Part shown: positions 34,575 to 45,434 of the stretch, piece after piece
Layout of the letters: every line of letters starts with the position of its first letter
How positions within the stretch are numbered: position 1 is the stretch's first letter
Origin: Desulfobacteraceae bacterium
Lineage (GTDB): Bacteria; Desulfobacterota; Desulfobacteria; Desulfobacterales; Desulfosalsimonadaceae
DNA length: 64,000 nt
Direction of reading: 5' to 3'
Assembly: GCA_014237465.1 (NCBI GenBank)
Contig: JABZFM010000003.1
Coordinates: 152,293 to 216,292, forward strand
Position numbers and translations under genes: made by a program
Notes under the pieces: generated by a model
What the model saw: the letters and a program-made list of their open reading frames with translations, nothing else
Database searches by the model: none
Told to the model about the DNA's origin: nothing

Positions 34575-37340
34575 ATGGCAAAAGTCAGAATATATGAACT
34601 CGCCAGAGAACTTAACCTGGAAAATAAAGAACTCCTGGGAAAAATGGAGGAGATGGGCATTGAAGCCAAAAGCCATATGTCATCTCTGGACGAGGCCGCT
34701 ATAGACCAAATCAAACAAGCGCTTTTCGGGACCAAAGCCCCGGAAGAGATAGTCGAAGATAAGCGGATAAAGCCCAACGTTATCCGACGACGGCGAAAAC
34801 GTGTTCAGACGCCGGTTGAACCGGAAGTGCTTGAAACACCTGAGGTCTCTGCCAAAGAAGAAAAAATCGAAGGAGTTAAAGAGCCCGCTCCCCCGAAAAC
34901 AAAACCGGAAGCAAAAACTGAAAAAAAAGCCAAGAAAGCTCCGGAAGAAAAACCGGAACCCGCTCCGGTCGAAGCGGATAAAACGGTTGAAGCAATGCCG
35001 GCGGCAGCGGTTCCGGCAAAGCCGAGAAAAGAAAAACCTGCTGAAAAAGTTAAAGAAGCGAAGACTGAAGTGGAAGTGGAAACTGAGCCGGAAAAACCGG
35101 AAACGCCTGAAGAGAAAAAAACGGTCCCTAAAGTAAAAAAAATCAAAGGAAAACCGGTTCTCAAACCAGTGGCAAAACGCAAAACAAAAAAAGGTACGCC
35201 GGCTAAGATCATCAGTATGCCGGTTGAACCGCTTGAACCGGTCAAAACTGAAGCCCCGGTACCGCCGAAGGATGCACGGAAACCGAATAAAAAATTCGTC
35301 AAAGGCGCTAAAAAAAGGCCCGCTGTCGTTGAACCGGTTCAAGTAGCACCGCCGCCGCCAGAGCCGGGCGCTAAAAAGAAAGGCCGCAAAAAAAGGACTG
35401 AAGAAGAAATTGTCGATCTCAAGAAACCCAAAAAAGTGAAGGGCGCTTCACGGCGTAAAGCAGTGGTTGAAGGATCCGCTCTTTACGACAAGAGTTTTGG
35501 CCGGTCCCGAAAGGGCCGGAAAAAATTCAAATCCGCTCCGGCTGGCGGTGGTCAGAAAACGCAGATTACAACCCCGAAAGCCATTAAACGCCGAATTAAA
35601 ATTGATGATACGATTGTTCTGGCAGATCTCGGCAAACGGATGGGGATAAAAGCCAATGAACTGATTGCCAAATTGATGGGCATGGGCATGATGGTCACGG
35701 TCAACCAGACCATTGATTTTGACACCGCCTGCCTGGTCGCAACGGAATTCGGGTTTGAACTGGAAAAAGCAACGTTTGAGGAAGAAACCGTCATCAAAAC
35801 AGAAGTGGATGCGCCCGATCAACTGCTTCACCGTCCCCCGGTTGTCACGATTATGGGCCATGTCGACCATGGGAAAACATCCCTGCTGGATGTTATTCGC
35901 CGATCAAAAATTACTGAAGTGGAAGCCGGTGGGATTACCCAGCATATCGGTGCCTATCATGTAAAACATGAAACCGGTGACATTGTTTTCTTAGACACGC
36001 CCGGTCATGAGGCATTCACCGCAATGCGCTCCCGGGGAGCCCAGGTTACTGATATTGTTGTTCTGGTTGTGGCCGCAGATGATGGTGTCATGCCGCAGAC
36101 AATTGAGGCCATCGACCACGCCAAGGCAGCCGATGTCCCCATTATTGTTGCGGTAAACAAAATCGATAAACCGGAAGCAGAACCGGAACGAATCAAGCGG
36201 GAACTCGCCGAAAAAGGACTGGCATCGGAAGACTGGGGCGGAGAAACCATTTTTGTTAATGTGTCCGCAAAACAACAGATCGGCATCGATGACATGCTGG
36301 AAATGATTCTACTCCAGTCTGAAGTACTTGAATTAAAGGCAAATCCGAATAAACTTGCTTCCGGGCACATTATTGAATCCAGACTGGATACCGGACGCGG
36401 GGCAGTGGCAACGGTTCTGGTTAGTGAAGGGACCCTGCGTGTAGGGGACCCGGTTGTCTGCGGCATGTACTATGGTAAAATCCGGATCATGTATGACGAC
36501 ATGGGCAACCAGATCAAAGAAGCCGGTCCGTCCATTCCCGTAGAAATCGTCGGCCTGTCCGGTGTTCCCATGGCAGGAAATGAACTCAACGTACTGGCGG
36601 CTGAAAAGGAAGCCAAGCAGGTCAGTGAACACCGGCTGCAAAAACAGCGCGCCAAGGAGCTTGCCCGGACCAGCCGGATGAGCCTTGATAAACTGTATGA
36701 AAAACTGATGGAAGGTGAAGTAAAAGATTTAAATCTCATTATCAAGGCGGATGTTCAGGGTTCCATTGAAGCGCTCAAGGATTCGCTGACCAAACTATCA
36801 ATTGATGAGGTTAAGATCAGTGTTATCCATTCCGCCGTCGGTCCGATCCGCGAATCGGATATATCCCTGGCAGCGGTTTCCAATGCCATCATTTTAGGCT
36901 TTAATGTCCGGCCGACTGCGAAAGTGGCCCTTATTGCCGAAGAAGAAAACGTTGATATCCGGTATTATGATATCATCTACAATGCCATCAAGGACATTAA
37001 AGATGCCATGGTCGGCATGATGGACGCAAAATTTGAAGAAAAAGTGCTGGGCGAGGCGGAGGTCCGGGAAACATTCCATGTGCCCAGCATCGGTACGATT
37101 GCAGGATCTTATGTGACCAGCGGCAAGATCCAGAGAGGCGCTCAGGTCCGGCTCATCAGAGAAGGCATTGTCACTTATGACGGCAAAATAGCCACCTTAA
37201 GGCGCTTTAAGGATGACGTGAAGGAAGTCATCCAGAATTATGAATGCGGCATTCTCATTGAAAACTATAATGATATTAAAATCGGCGATATGATCGAGTG
37301 TTATTATCTTGAAGAGGTCAAACCGGCCATGCCTTTATAG
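34575..37340 (+). CDS. infB: Translation initiation factor IF-2
   Basis: 921 residues from ATG 34575 (GAGGGGG upstream). N-terminal [20 protein letters not shown] domain, a second N2 repeat ([19 protein letters not shown]), a roughly 250-residue linker between them that is extremely rich in Lys, Glu, Pro, Ala and Val, then the G domain ([34 protein letters not shown]) and C-terminal initiator-tRNA-binding domains ending EVKPAMPL. The linker is typical of proteobacterial IF-2 but long and low-complexity. The stop codon merges with the first base of a heptamer repeat tract. Confidence 0.96.
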   Translation: MAKVRIYELARELNLENKELLGKMEEMGIEAKSHMSSLDEAAIDQIKQALFGTKAPEEIVEDKRIKPNVIRRRRKRVQTPVEPEVLETPEVSAKEEKIEGVKEPAPPKTKPEAKTEKKAKKAPEEKPEPAPVEADKTVEAMPAAAVPAKPRKEKPAEKVKEAKTEVEVETEPEKPETPEEKKTVPKVKKIKGKPVLKPVAKRKTKKGTPAKIISMPVEPLEPVKTEAPVPPKDARKPNKKFVKGAKKRPAVVEPVQVAPPPPEPGAKKKGRKKRTEEEIVDLKKPKKVKGASRRKAVVEGSALYDKSFGRSRKGRKKFKSAPAGGGQKTQITTPKAIKRRIKIDDTIVLADLGKRMGIKANELIAKLMGMGMMVTVNQTIDFDTACLVATEFGFELEKATFEEETVIKTEVDAPDQLLHRPPVVTIMGHVDHGKTSLLDVIRRSKITEVEAGGITQHIGAYHVKHETGDIVFLDTPGHEAFTAMRSRGAQVTDIVVLVVAADDGVMPQTIEAIDHAKAADVPIIVAVNKIDKPEAEPERIKRELAEKGLASEDWGGETIFVNVSAKQQIGIDDMLEMILLQSEVLELKANPNKLASGHIIESRLDTGRGAVATVLVSEGTLRVGDPVVCGMYYGKIRIMYDDMGNQIKEAGPSIPVEIVGLSGVPMAGNELNVLAAEKEAKQVSEHRLQKQRAKELARTSRMSLDKLYEKLMEGEVKDLNLIIKADVQGSIEALKDSLTKLSIDEVKISVIHSAVGPIRESDISLAAVSNAIILGFNVRPTAKVALIAEEENVDIRYYDIIYNAIKDIKDAMVGMMDAKFEEKVLGEAEVRETFHVPSIGTIAGSYVTSGKIQRGAQVRLIREGIVTYDGKIATLRRFKDDVKEVIQNYECGILIENYNDIKIGDMIECYYLEEVKPAMPL

Positions 37341-37437
37341 GTTGAAGGTAGAAGGCTGAAGGCTGAAGGTTGAAGGCTGAAGGTTGAAGGTAGAAGGCTG
37401 AAGGTTGAAGGTTGAAGGTTGAAGGCTGAAGGCTGAA
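37340..37437 (+). repeat. Heptamer tandem repeat, exactly 14 units, element D1
   Basis: 98 bases that parse without remainder into 14 heptamers: six GGTTGAA, six GGCTGAA and two GGTAGAA, in mixed order. It begins on the last base of the infB stop codon and ends 15 bases before the ylxP start. The same heptamer occurs three times in elements D2 and D3 in opposite orientation. Confidence 0.97.
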
Positions 37438-37452
37438 TTAAGGATTTATGGC

Positions 37453-37740
37453 ATGGTCGTCGGGGTTGGAAAAATAACATTCAGGCTTGCATTTTGTCAT
37501 TCGCTGAAAGAAAAGCGAAAAATTGTTAAAGCAATTATTAACCGTACCCGGAATGCGTTTAACGTATCAATGGCCGAAGTCGATTTAAATGATGTGCATC
37601 AGCGGGCGGAAATCGGATTTGCACTGGCGGGAAACGACCGCCGCCGGATCAACTCAAAATTAGATAAAATTTTTGAATTTATAGAAAATCTTCAATTAGC
37701 CGAAATTATCGATACGGATATGGAGATCATCAATATATGA
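37453..37740 (+). CDS. ylxP: DUF503/YlxP-family protein
   Basis: 95 residues: VVGVGKITFRLAFCHSLKEKR, NAFNVSMAEVDLNDVHQRAEIGF, then a helical end, the DUF503 pattern. Members sit between infB and rbfA across many bacteria and are thought to act in ribosome maturation, but their biochemistry is poorly known. It overlaps rbfA by an ATGA. Confidence 0.92.
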   Translation: MVVGVGKITFRLAFCHSLKEKRKIVKAIINRTRNAFNVSMAEVDLNDVHQRAEIGFALAGNDRRRINSKLDKIFEFIENLQLAEIIDTDMEIINI

Positions 37741-38123
37741 ACATCAAACCCTTTGCCAGAGCCGACAGGGTCAGTGGATTAATCCATGAAGCACTGTCCC
37801 GGCTTTTACAAAAATCGATTAACGATCCCCGTCTGACATCGGTCAGCATTACCGGCATCAAGATGTCACCGGACTTGAAACTGGCAAAAATATACTTTGT
37901 GATTTCCGATCGTATTGCAACCAAAGAAGAGGCGCTTGCCGGTTTTAAAAAAGCAAAAGGGTTTATCAAATATACTCTTGCACAGAAACTGAAACTGCGA
38001 TATATGCCTGATCTTCAATTTTATTATGATGATTCAATCGATTACGGATTTCATATGAATTCCGTTTTAAGAAAAATAGAAAATGAGTATACAACAAATA
38101 ATCAACCACCTGAAAAAGAGTAA
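37737..38123 (+). CDS. rbfA: Ribosome-binding factor A
   Basis: 128-residue KH-fold cold-adaptation factor needed for 16S 5'-end processing: FARADRVSGLIHEALSRLL, DPRLTSVSITGIKMSPDLK, YTLAQKLKLRYMPDLQFYYDDS. Its ATG overlaps the ylxP stop, and its own end overlaps nrnA by 41 bases, implying coupled translation. Confidence 0.95.
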   Translation: MNIKPFARADRVSGLIHEALSRLLQKSINDPRLTSVSITGIKMSPDLKLAKIYFVISDRIATKEEALAGFKKAKGFIKYTLAQKLKLRYMPDLQFYYDDSIDYGFHMNSVLRKIENEYTTNNQPPEKE

Positions 38124-39060
38124 ACGCATACTGCTTGCGTCACATATACATCCGGACGGAGATGCCATCGGCGCGCTGATCAGCTTAGGACTTGCACTGC
38201 AGGAATTTAAAAAAAAAGTCAGGGTCTATAATGAAAGTCCAATTCCGGCAGTCTATCAATTTCTGCCGTCTCTCCACCTGATCAACCGCACGGTTGGCGA
38301 TATTTCCGAATATGACACGGCAATTATACTGGACTGTTCCGATCTTCACCGAATCGGTGAGGAAGCATCGGCTGTCTCCAACATCCCGGTAATTATCAAT
38401 ATTGATCATCATACCACCAATACCCGGTTCGGTAATCTACAGTATATTAACCCGGCCGCGTCTTCGACATGTGAAATGGTTTACCGGTTGATCAAAGCAA
38501 TGGATCATGTGTCAATCGATAGAGGAATGGCCTATTCCATATATACAGGAATAATGGCGGACACCGGTTCTTTCAGATTTGCCAATACAACCCCGGAGGC
38601 TTTTGAAATATCACATAAAATGGTCCAGTTAGGCGCCAATCCGCACAAAGTGGCACACCATGTTTATGAAACGATTGCCTTAAACCGGATTAAACTGCTG
38701 AATATGCTGCTTGATTCCATTGAATTGTCCCATAACGGCAAACTCTCGATTATGACGCTCACCCAGAACATGCTGCAGACAACCGGGACAATGCTTGAGG
38801 ATGTCAATGGCCTGATCAACTATGCCAAGCAGATCGAAAACGTCAAACTGGCCGCCCTGTTGTTTGAAAGAAAACGCAGCCCGGGGAGAAAATACGGAAG
38901 CCACTTTCATGTCAGTCTCCGGTCGGACGGCGCGGTAAATGTTGCGGCAATCGCCACCTCTTTCGGCGGCGGCGGTCATCATAACGCGGCCGGATTTGAT
39001 ATCCAGGCAACCCTGCCGGATTTAAAAAGAACCATTTTCTATTTTTCGGAAAATCTATAA
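38083..39060 (+). CDS. nrnA: DHH-family nanoRNase/pAp phosphatase (NrnA-like)
   Basis: 325-residue bifunctional oligoribonuclease and 3'-phosphoadenosine-5'-phosphate phosphatase. DHH motifs: SHIHPDGDAIGA, AIILDCSD, NIDHHTTN, MADTGSFRF; C-terminal DHHA1 domain with SFGGGGHHNAAGF. Removing pAp is relevant in sulfur metabolism, although dissimilatory sulfate reduction uses APS directly. It begins inside rbfA. Confidence 0.93.
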   Translation: MSIQQIINHLKKSKRILLASHIHPDGDAIGALISLGLALQEFKKKVRVYNESPIPAVYQFLPSLHLINRTVGDISEYDTAIILDCSDLHRIGEEASAVSNIPVIINIDHHTTNTRFGNLQYINPAASSTCEMVYRLIKAMDHVSIDRGMAYSIYTGIMADTGSFRFANTTPEAFEISHKMVQLGANPHKVAHHVYETIALNRIKLLNMLLDSIELSHNGKLSIMTLTQNMLQTTGTMLEDVNGLINYAKQIENVKLAALLFERKRSPGRKYGSHFHVSLRSDGAVNVAAIATSFGGGGHHNAAGFDIQATLPDLKRTIFYFSENL

Positions 39061-39109
39061 CTTACCGGAGGATGCTTTATTCATTTATAAAAACAATGTG
39101 TTATAGACA

Positions 39110-40036
39110 ATGACAAATGAAACCAATGGCATTTTGATCGTTGACAAACCTCGGGATATAACTTCGGCCAGAGTCATCAGCCGGATCAAAAAAATATCCG
39201 GTATTCAAAAAATCGGCCACACCGGAACGCTTGACCCAATGGCCACCGGCGTGATTATCTGCACAATCAATCGGGCAACCCGCCTGTCCCGATTTTTTCT
39301 TGCCAGCCCAAAGAAGTATGCAGCGGTTTTGAAACTCGGTGTTGAAACAGATACTTTGGACGCCACCGGAAGTATTCTGGCAACCCGTCAGATTGGCACG
39401 GTTTCGGAGCATGCTGTTTGTGAAGCATGTAAACAGTTTGAGGGTGAAATTTATCAGATTCCCCCGGCTTATTCAGCACTGAAACATAACGGCGTACCGC
39501 TTTATAAATATGCGCGAAACGGAACGCCCGTCACCAAACCGCCCCGGAAAGTGTTTATATCATACATTAAAATAATTGATATAAATCTTCCCGAAATCCG
39601 GTTTGAAACGGAATGCTCCTCCGGAACGTATATCCGGACCCTGTGCGCCGATATCGGGAATATGCTGGGATGCGGCGGACATCTGAAAGCGCTCAAACGA
39701 ATCGGATGCGGCGGATTTGACATCCTTGACGCGATACCTTTAGCGGATATCGAATCACATCAGACACTGGAAACGATAAAAAATCGACTCATTCCCATGT
39801 CGGATGCCCTTTCGGAGATGATGCCGTATGTTGCTGATAACGGTTTAATGGAAAAAATAAAGTACGGAAAAAGCATCGCGTTAACCGATATCAAAATTGA
39901 TATCCAAATTGATACCAGGGATACCGGCAGCCCTTTCATTAAAATTATTGATGATGAAAATCAGCTCCTTGCAGTATTAAGCCCTGATGAAAGTAATGAC
40001 CGGTATAATTATTGTTGTGTTTTTCACAATCCATAA
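39110..40036 (+). CDS. truB: tRNA pseudouridine-55 synthase
   Basis: 308 residues. GILIVDKPRDITSA, the catalytic motif GHTGTLDPMATG with Asp42, YAAVLKLGVETDTLDATG, then QIPPAYSALKHNGVPLYKYAR and SSGTYIRTLCADIG identify TruB; a short PUA-like end follows. Makes the universal T-loop pseudouridine. The CGGAGGATG before it is about 45 bases away, so its local ribosome site is weak. Confidence 0.95.
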   Translation: MTNETNGILIVDKPRDITSARVISRIKKISGIQKIGHTGTLDPMATGVIICTINRATRLSRFFLASPKKYAAVLKLGVETDTLDATGSILATRQIGTVSEHAVCEACKQFEGEIYQIPPAYSALKHNGVPLYKYARNGTPVTKPPRKVFISYIKIIDINLPEIRFETECSSGTYIRTLCADIGNMLGCGGHLKALKRIGCGGFDILDAIPLADIESHQTLETIKNRLIPMSDALSEMMPYVADNGLMEKIKYGKSIALTDIKIDIQIDTRDTGSPFIKIIDDENQLLAVLSPDESNDRYNYCCVFHNP

Positions 40037-40088
40037 TATGATATAACCCTATTCAAGATATGAAAATATACCCATGGAGGAGGAAACA

Positions 40089-40358
40089 GTGAATATCCCA
40101 GAGCAACAAAAAACGGAAACCATCAACCGGTTCAAGCTCCACGATTCCGACACCGGATCACCGGAAGTTCAGATCGCCCTTTTAACCGATCGGATCAAAC
40201 ACCTGACCGAGCATTTAAAAATTCACAAAAAAGATCATCATTCCCGAAGAGGACTGCTCGTCATGGTCGGCAAACGTCGCAGACTGTTAAGTTATGTCAA
40301 AAATAAAGACGTTTATCGGTATCGTTCAATTATTAAAGAACTTGAACTCAGACGATAA
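40089..40358 (+). CDS. rpsO: 30S ribosomal protein S15
   Basis: 89 residues, the canonical S15 length, when started at GTG 40089, which has GGAGGAGG upstream. An in-frame ATG at 40074 would read through that ribosome site and is rejected. [19 protein letters not shown] and [21 protein letters not shown] are diagnostic. pnp follows 150 bases downstream. Confidence 0.96.
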   Translation: MNIPEQQKTETINRFKLHDSDTGSPEVQIALLTDRIKHLTEHLKIHKKDHHSRRGLLVMVGKRRRLLSYVKNKDVYRYRSIIKELELRR

Positions 40359-40508
40359 TTAACTATCCCCTTGAAATGATGTGTTTCTTTATATCCAGCA
40401 TATCGACGTTTGAGGGTAAACTATATTCTCATTCAGGCGGCTCCGGAATCTTAGACTTTTTGCCTGGGACTTTTGAACGTCGGCTTGTTATCAGGAGATT
40501 AAATTAAA

Positions 40509-42611
40509 ATGGAACTTTCTTTTAGTACTGAAATCGGGGGAGAAACACTCAGTATTCAAACCGGAAAGGTTGCCCGGCAGGCATCCGGCGCGGTCGTGGT
40601 TCAATATGGTGAAACCATTGTTCTTGTGACAGTGGTTTCCGCTAAAGACGAACGACCCGATATTGATTTTTTACCGCTTACCGTTGAATACCAGGAAAGA
40701 GTTTACTCAGCCGGACGCATTCCCGGAAACTATTTCCGGCGTGAAATCGGCCGCCCGAGTGACAAGGAAACCCTTACCGCCAGGCTGACCGACCGGCCCA
40801 TCCGGCCACTTTTCCCCAAAGGGTATGGCTTTGAAACCCAGGTGATCGCTACGGTTTTGTCCATGGACAAAGTCAATGATCCGGATATGCTCGCACTCAA
40901 CGGTGCATCCGCCGCGTTGATGATATCGGATATCCCGTTTGAAGGCCCGATCGCGTGCGTTCGCGTAGGACGCATTGACGGCAAGCTGATTGCCAATCCG
41001 ACCATTGAAGAACGGGAAAATTCGGATATCAGCGTGATTGTGGCCGGGTCAAAGACCGGTATCACTATGGTGGAAGGTGACGGCAACATTGTCAGCGAAG
41101 AGGAAATGCTGGAAGCTATTTTTTTCGGTCATGAACAATTACAGCCCATCATTGAAATCCAGGAAAAGCTGATTGAAAGTGTTGGGGTTGAAAAACGCTT
41201 GTTTGTACCCAAAGAAAAAGACCCGGAACTGGTGGAAAAGATTGAGGCTGCTGCCAGCCAGAAAATTTCCGAAACAGTGACGATTCCCGGAAAAGTAAAC
41301 CGCAGCAAAGCTCTGTCTGAACTCAAATCCGAGATTTTTGAAAGCCTGGGCGAAGATTATGCGGACCGGAAAAAAGAAGTTTCCGGCATTTTCAAAGATC
41401 TGGAAAAAAACATCTGCCGGGACATGATACTCAAACAGGGGCACCGAATTGACAACCGCCGGTTTGACGAAGTCCGGGCGATCACCTGCGAAGCGGGTCT
41501 GTTGCCCCGTGTTCACGGCAGCGCCCTTTTCACCCGGGGCGAAACCCAGGTTCTTGGCGTATTGACACTTGGTTCCGGTCCGGATGAGCAACGGATAGAA
41601 ACTTTAAACGGCGAAGAAAACAGAGCGTTTATGCTTCATTATAACTTTCCGCCATACAGTGTTGGCGAGGTCAGACGTGCCGGCGGCCCGAGCCGCAGGG
41701 ATGTCGGCCATGGAACGCTAGCCAGAAGTGCCATTAAGAAAGTCCTGCCTGCCAAGGAAGATTTTGATTATACCATCCGGATTGTATCTGAAGTTCTGGA
41801 ATCCAACGGATCATCCTCCATGGGCACCGTGTGTTCGGCTTCCATGGCCCTGATGGATGGAGGCGTTCCCATTAAAGCACCGGTTTCCGGTATTGCCATG
41901 GGGCTGGTCACCGACGGAGAAACAACCGTTATACTCTCTGATATCCTTGGAGATGAAGATCACACCGGTGATATGGATTTCAAGGTTGCCGGAACCGCCG
42001 ACGGTATTACCGCGCTGCAAATGGACATCAAGATTCGCGAACTTTCCAAAGACATCCTTGAAAAAGCCCTTGAACAGGCCAAAAAAGGAAGATTGCATAT
42101 TCTGGAAAAAATGCAGGAAGCCATTAGCATCCATCGGGAAGAGATGTCCCCCTATGCGCCGAATGTATATGCCATTCAAATCAATCCGGAACGTATCGGC
42201 GATGTGATCGGACCCGGAGGAAAGATGATCCGGTCTATCCAGAGCGATACCAATACCCGGATTGAAATCAATGACAATGGTATTGTGAAAATCGCCGCTG
42301 TCAATAAAGAGGAAGGTGACCGGGCCGTGCAAATTGTCCAGGATATCGGCATGGATCCGGAAATCGGCGCAACATATGAAGGCAAAGTTGTAAAAATAAC
42401 TGATTTTGGCGCCTTTGTTCAGATCAAACCCAAAACCGACGGACTGGTTCATATTTCAGAGCTTGCAAATTATCGCGTCAAACAGGTCAGTGATATTGTC
42501 AAGGAAGGCGACATCATCAAAGTCAAAGTCCTTGATGTCACCCGTGACGGCAAGATCAAACTGAGCCGCAAAGCCCTTTTAACCGATGAAAAAAAACCGG
42601 AAAATAATTAA
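40509..42611 (+). CDS. pnp: Polyribonucleotide nucleotidyltransferase (PNPase)
   Basis: 700-residue 3'-5' phosphorolytic exoribonuclease of the degradosome. Two RNase PH domains ([19 protein letters not shown] and [20 protein letters not shown], with [20 protein letters not shown]), then KH ([19 protein letters not shown]) and S1 ([20 protein letters not shown]) RNA-binding domains. The rpsO-pnp order is conserved. CAGGAG precedes the ATG. Confidence 0.97.
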   Translation: MELSFSTEIGGETLSIQTGKVARQASGAVVVQYGETIVLVTVVSAKDERPDIDFLPLTVEYQERVYSAGRIPGNYFRREIGRPSDKETLTARLTDRPIRPLFPKGYGFETQVIATVLSMDKVNDPDMLALNGASAALMISDIPFEGPIACVRVGRIDGKLIANPTIEERENSDISVIVAGSKTGITMVEGDGNIVSEEEMLEAIFFGHEQLQPIIEIQEKLIESVGVEKRLFVPKEKDPELVEKIEAAASQKISETVTIPGKVNRSKALSELKSEIFESLGEDYADRKKEVSGIFKDLEKNICRDMILKQGHRIDNRRFDEVRAITCEAGLLPRVHGSALFTRGETQVLGVLTLGSGPDEQRIETLNGEENRAFMLHYNFPPYSVGEVRRAGGPSRRDVGHGTLARSAIKKVLPAKEDFDYTIRIVSEVLESNGSSSMGTVCSASMALMDGGVPIKAPVSGIAMGLVTDGETTVILSDILGDEDHTGDMDFKVAGTADGITALQMDIKIRELSKDILEKALEQAKKGRLHILEKMQEAISIHREEMSPYAPNVYAIQINPERIGDVIGPGGKMIRSIQSDTNTRIEINDNGIVKIAAVNKEEGDRAVQIVQDIGMDPEIGATYEGKVVKITDFGAFVQIKPKTDGLVHISELANYRVKQVSDIVKEGDIIKVKVLDVTRDGKIKLSRKALLTDEKKPENN

Positions 42612-42691
42612 TGGCGTCGTTAGCCATCCGGCTACTTTTTACAGAATCATCAGAATTAACCTGAAGTGTCATATTTTCGAGACGATTGTTG

Positions 42692-43150
42692 ATGCCTGAC
42701 ACCACTGTTATTAAATGTTGCCGGGTTCGACCGGGTCAGGACGCGGATATTGATCTTCCCCGATATATGACCCCTCATTCAGCCGGAATGGATATTTGCG
42801 CGGCGGTTGAACAACCGACTGCACTGAAACCCGGAGAGATCATTCTGGTCCCTTCGGGCTTTGCCATTTCCCTGCCCAACGGATTTGAAGCCCAAATCCG
42901 TCCCCGAAGCGGCCTGGCGGTCAAACACGGTATCAGTATCATCAATTCCCCCGGAACCATTGATGCGGATTACCGCGGTGAAGTAAAAATCGCACTAATC
43001 AATTTTGGAAAAGCGCCTTATGTTATTAACCGGGGGGACCGGATCGCGCAGATGGTGATCAATAAGGTCTGCCAGGCCCGATTTGAAGTGGTTGAAGCGC
43101 TGGATGATTCAGGGCGAAACGGCGGCGGTTTCGGCCACACCGGCATATGA
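42692..43150 (+). CDS. dut: dUTP diphosphatase
   Basis: 152-residue trimeric dUTPase with the five motifs: [44 protein letters not shown] and the C-terminal [11 protein letters not shown] that closes over the active site. Start ATG 42692; two in-frame TTGs immediately upstream are alternatives. A family C repeat begins 10 bases after the stop. Confidence 0.96.
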   Translation: MPDTTVIKCCRVRPGQDADIDLPRYMTPHSAGMDICAAVEQPTALKPGEIILVPSGFAISLPNGFEAQIRPRSGLAVKHGISIINSPGTIDADYRGEVKIALINFGKAPYVINRGDRIAQMVINKVCQARFEVVEALDDSGRNGGGFGHTGI

Positions 43151-43160
43151 TTTTTCATTT

Positions 43161-43248
43161 ATGATTTGCCCATTTACTGCGTTATCCGGGAATCGCGGTA
43201 GAAACACCTACAGCTTCATCCCGGATGCCTTGTAAATGAACAAATCAT
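43161..43248 (+). repeat. Dispersed palindromic repeat, family C, copy C1
   Basis: 88 bases starting ATGATTTGCCCATTTAC and ending GTAAATGAACAAATCAT, so its ends are inverted repeats. The inside shares GCGTTAT and ACAGCTTCA...TGCCTTG with copies at 44312 and 60367. It lies 10 bases after dut. Confidence 0.82.
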
Positions 43249-43288
43249 AAAGAAAAATAAAATTTACTGAAGTTTACATTCTTTCTCT

Positions 43289-43414
43289 AACAGGTTGCTG
43301 AAAAACGTTATGAGTGCAGGCAAGACAAAATCCGACGAAAAAGCGGAGTTTATGTTTATAAATGAGAATTTTAACGCCGCATTGCCAAACGCAATAGTTT
43401 TTCAACAGCCTGTT
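43289..43414 (+). repeat. Dispersed palindromic repeat, family B, copy B1
   Basis: 126 bases with imperfect terminal inverted repeats AACAGGTTGCTGAAAAAC and GTTTTTCAACAGCCTGTT. Central GACAAAATCCGACGAAAAAG and TTTATAAATGAGAATTTTAA are shared, inverted, with the copy at 50948. Confidence 0.82.
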
Positions 43415-43440
43415 AAAACAGGCTGATTATTACGAACACA

Positions 43441-44205
43441 ATGCAAATATGTATGCTGGCCAGCGGAAGCCGCGGCAATTCCATTTATATCTCCAACGGC
43501 GACACATCCGTTTTAATTGATGCCGGACTGTCCGGAATTGAGATTGAACGCCGCATGAAGTCCAGAAATCTCAATGTAAAAAACATTGATGCCATTATCG
43601 TTTCCCATGAGCATTCGGACCATATCCAGGGAGTCGGTATTTTAGCCAGACGGTATAACCTGCCGGTTTATATCTCATCTGAAACATTTAACACCGCTGC
43701 TAAGCAGCTCGGCAGCATCAAGCATATCAATAATTTCTCCTGCGGCACCGAATTTGCCATCAAGCACCTGAACATCCGCCCATTTTCAATTTCCCACGAT
43801 GCCAGTGATCCCGCAGGATTTACCATCGGGTGCAATGGACAAAAAATCGGCATTGCAACGGATCTGGGAATTGCCACAGCCATGGTAAGGCAACATTTAA
43901 AAAACTGCTGCTGCTTGATACTTGAAGCAAACCATGACGTACCCATGTTAGAAGACGGCCCCTACCCCTGGCCGGTCAAACAGCGGGTAAAAGGCCGGTC
44001 CGGTCATCTGTCCAATGAATCTTCCCGGGAACTGCTCATGGATGTCATGCACGACCAAATGTCTCATGTGATTCTTGCCCATTTAAGTGAAACCAACAAC
44101 ACGCCGGAAAAAGCGTTGCGAGTCGTCACCGAACACCTGCCGGATACCCAACTAAATGTGAGCGTTGCGGCCCAGTCTTACGCCGGCCCGATAATCCACC
44201 TGTAA
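43441..44205 (+). CDS. MBL-fold hydrolase of the YycJ/WalJ type
   Basis: 254 residues: MLASGSRGNSIYISNGDTSVLIDAG, the HxHxDH motif SHEHSDHIQGV, PFSISHDASDPAGF, GIATDLG and LEANHDVPML, then AHLSETNNTPE. This set is that of WalJ/YycJ, a proposed exonuclease acting in repair. It is a cytosolic single-domain protein. It stands between two repeat clusters, with no operon partner. Confidence 0.88.
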   Translation: MQICMLASGSRGNSIYISNGDTSVLIDAGLSGIEIERRMKSRNLNVKNIDAIIVSHEHSDHIQGVGILARRYNLPVYISSETFNTAAKQLGSIKHINNFSCGTEFAIKHLNIRPFSISHDASDPAGFTIGCNGQKIGIATDLGIATAMVRQHLKNCCCLILEANHDVPMLEDGPYPWPVKQRVKGRSGHLSNESSRELLMDVMHDQMSHVILAHLSETNNTPEKALRVVTEHLPDTQLNVSVAAQSYAGPIIHL

Positions 44206-44311
44206 TCACCGCCGCCTTTCACCATTGATCGGGTGCATGTTTTGATGTAAAGGCGGCAATTATCGGAACAACCTGAAACACAATTTTTAAAGCCCGAATT
44301 TCTCACAAACT

Positions 44312-44395
44312 TGATTCGTCCATTTGCAAGGCATAAGGGGGGAAGCTGTAGTGGTTTACCGCAAACCGCTTATAACGCGGCAAATGGGCGAATCA
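44312..44395 (-). repeat. Dispersed palindromic repeat, family C, copy C2
   Basis: 84 bases, TGATTCGTCCATTTGC...GCAAATGGGCGAATCA, inverted relative to C1 and C3. Its last three bases are the stop codon of the cytidylate-kinase-like gene (44393-44395, minus strand). Confidence 0.85.
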
Positions 44396-45073
44396 GGCGT
44401 TTAACTGATTCAATGCCGCAACAATACTTTTTACGGCCGCATCAATACTCATCCGGGCCGTATTAATCACCAAATCATAGTTGATCGGATCAGTAACATC
44501 AGCGTAAAAATATTTTCGAGAAAATGAACGCCGGTCGGAATCTGTTTTCAAAATCATCTTTTGCGCATCAGATTCCGACATATCCAGTTCATGGGCGACG
44601 TTTCGGATTCTCATTGCCAGTGGCGCAATCACGCGGACCTTGAGATTTTCATCATGGGGCAGAATAAACTGCGCCCCCCGGCCCACAATGACCGCCCGGC
44701 CATGCTTTCCGATGGTACCAACCACCTTCATCAGGTATCGCAAAAACTCATCCGGCCATAAATGCCGATCTCTGATCATGGCGGCAACGGAATCCTCAAG
44801 CACCGACAACCCTTTTTCGTCCAATGTTTCCACAATTCGGGTGCTGATATTGGCACTTTCCGCCATTTCCTGAATGACCTCCCGGTGAAACAGATCAAAC
44901 GCCAATTCCTTGGCAAGCTTTCCCGCCAGAATGGTTCCCCCGCTCCCGGATTCTCTGGAGATCGTAATAACACTAATTCCGCTCTGCGCATCTTTTTTTT
45001 CAGCTTTGATTCGGTTCCACTGGAGGACCTGGTCATCGACAATCTTTTCAATGGATCTTCTGGATGTCTTCAT
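44393..45073 (-). CDS. Cytidylate kinase-like family protein
   Basis: 226 residues of the Cytidylate_kin2 family: an N-terminal extension, then VITISRESGSGGTILAGKLAKEL (a P-loop variant without the usual GKS, having GGT instead), FDLFHREVIQEMA, GRGAQFIL and RRSFSRKYFYADVTDP. Family members phosphorylate nucleoside monophosphates or have unknown substrates. The ATG has GGAGG. The stop codon is part of repeat C2. It is probably not the housekeeping cmk, which has a canonical P-loop. Confidence 0.85.
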   Translation of the reverse strand: MKTSRRSIEKIVDDQVLQWNRIKAEKKDAQSGISVITISRESGSGGTILAGKLAKELAFDLFHREVIQEMAESANISTRIVETLDEKGLSVLEDSVAAMIRDRHLWPDEFLRYLMKVVGTIGKHGRAVIVGRGAQFILPHDENLKVRVIAPLAMRIRNVAHELDMSESDAQKMILKTDSDRRSFSRKYFYADVTDPINYDLVINTARMSIDAAVKSIVAALNQLNA

Positions 45074-45434
45074 ACGCCCTCCTCATAATTGCTGAGGTTA
45101 CGGTTGGCCCGGGTTCCTCCAGAACAGACCAACGCGGCGAGAAAACCGGGTGGATTTATTGAATGGCTACTTATATTAATACCATGGGGGGAACCGACAA
45201 TTCAAATAAAAATTCAAAATCTTACGTTTATAACTGAATTTATTTCAAACCGGTATTCGAATTTTAAAAAATATGATATATTTAAAATTGATATCTTCGT
45301 AAAAAGTCGGAGTTTGGAAAAATTGTCTTTCTATCTTATTGAATTTACTGATGATAAAAGTCAAGAAATAGCTATTTTTTGACTTTTTGCGAATCCATCA
45401 AAATTAAAACTTTTTGACAAAAAAAGGGGGCGGC
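45074..45434. other. Gene-free stretch upstream of the acyl-CoA ligase
   Basis: About 360 bases between divergent genes, strongly AT-rich in its right half. Nothing recognisable beyond the ribosome site AAAGGGGGCGG before 45435. Confidence 0.4.

Noticed and set aside
34680..35342. Long minus-strand frames opposite the infB linker
   Set aside because: They mirror the Lys/Glu/Pro-rich linker and read as Phe/Arg/Ser-rich low complexity.
37340..37437. Possible CRISPR array
   Set aside because: The units are contiguous 7-mers without spacers, so it is a tandem microsatellite.
40074..40088. ATG start five codons upstream of rpsO
   Set aside because: It would translate the GGAGGAGG ribosome site and lacks its own; GTG 40089 gives the canonical 89 residues.
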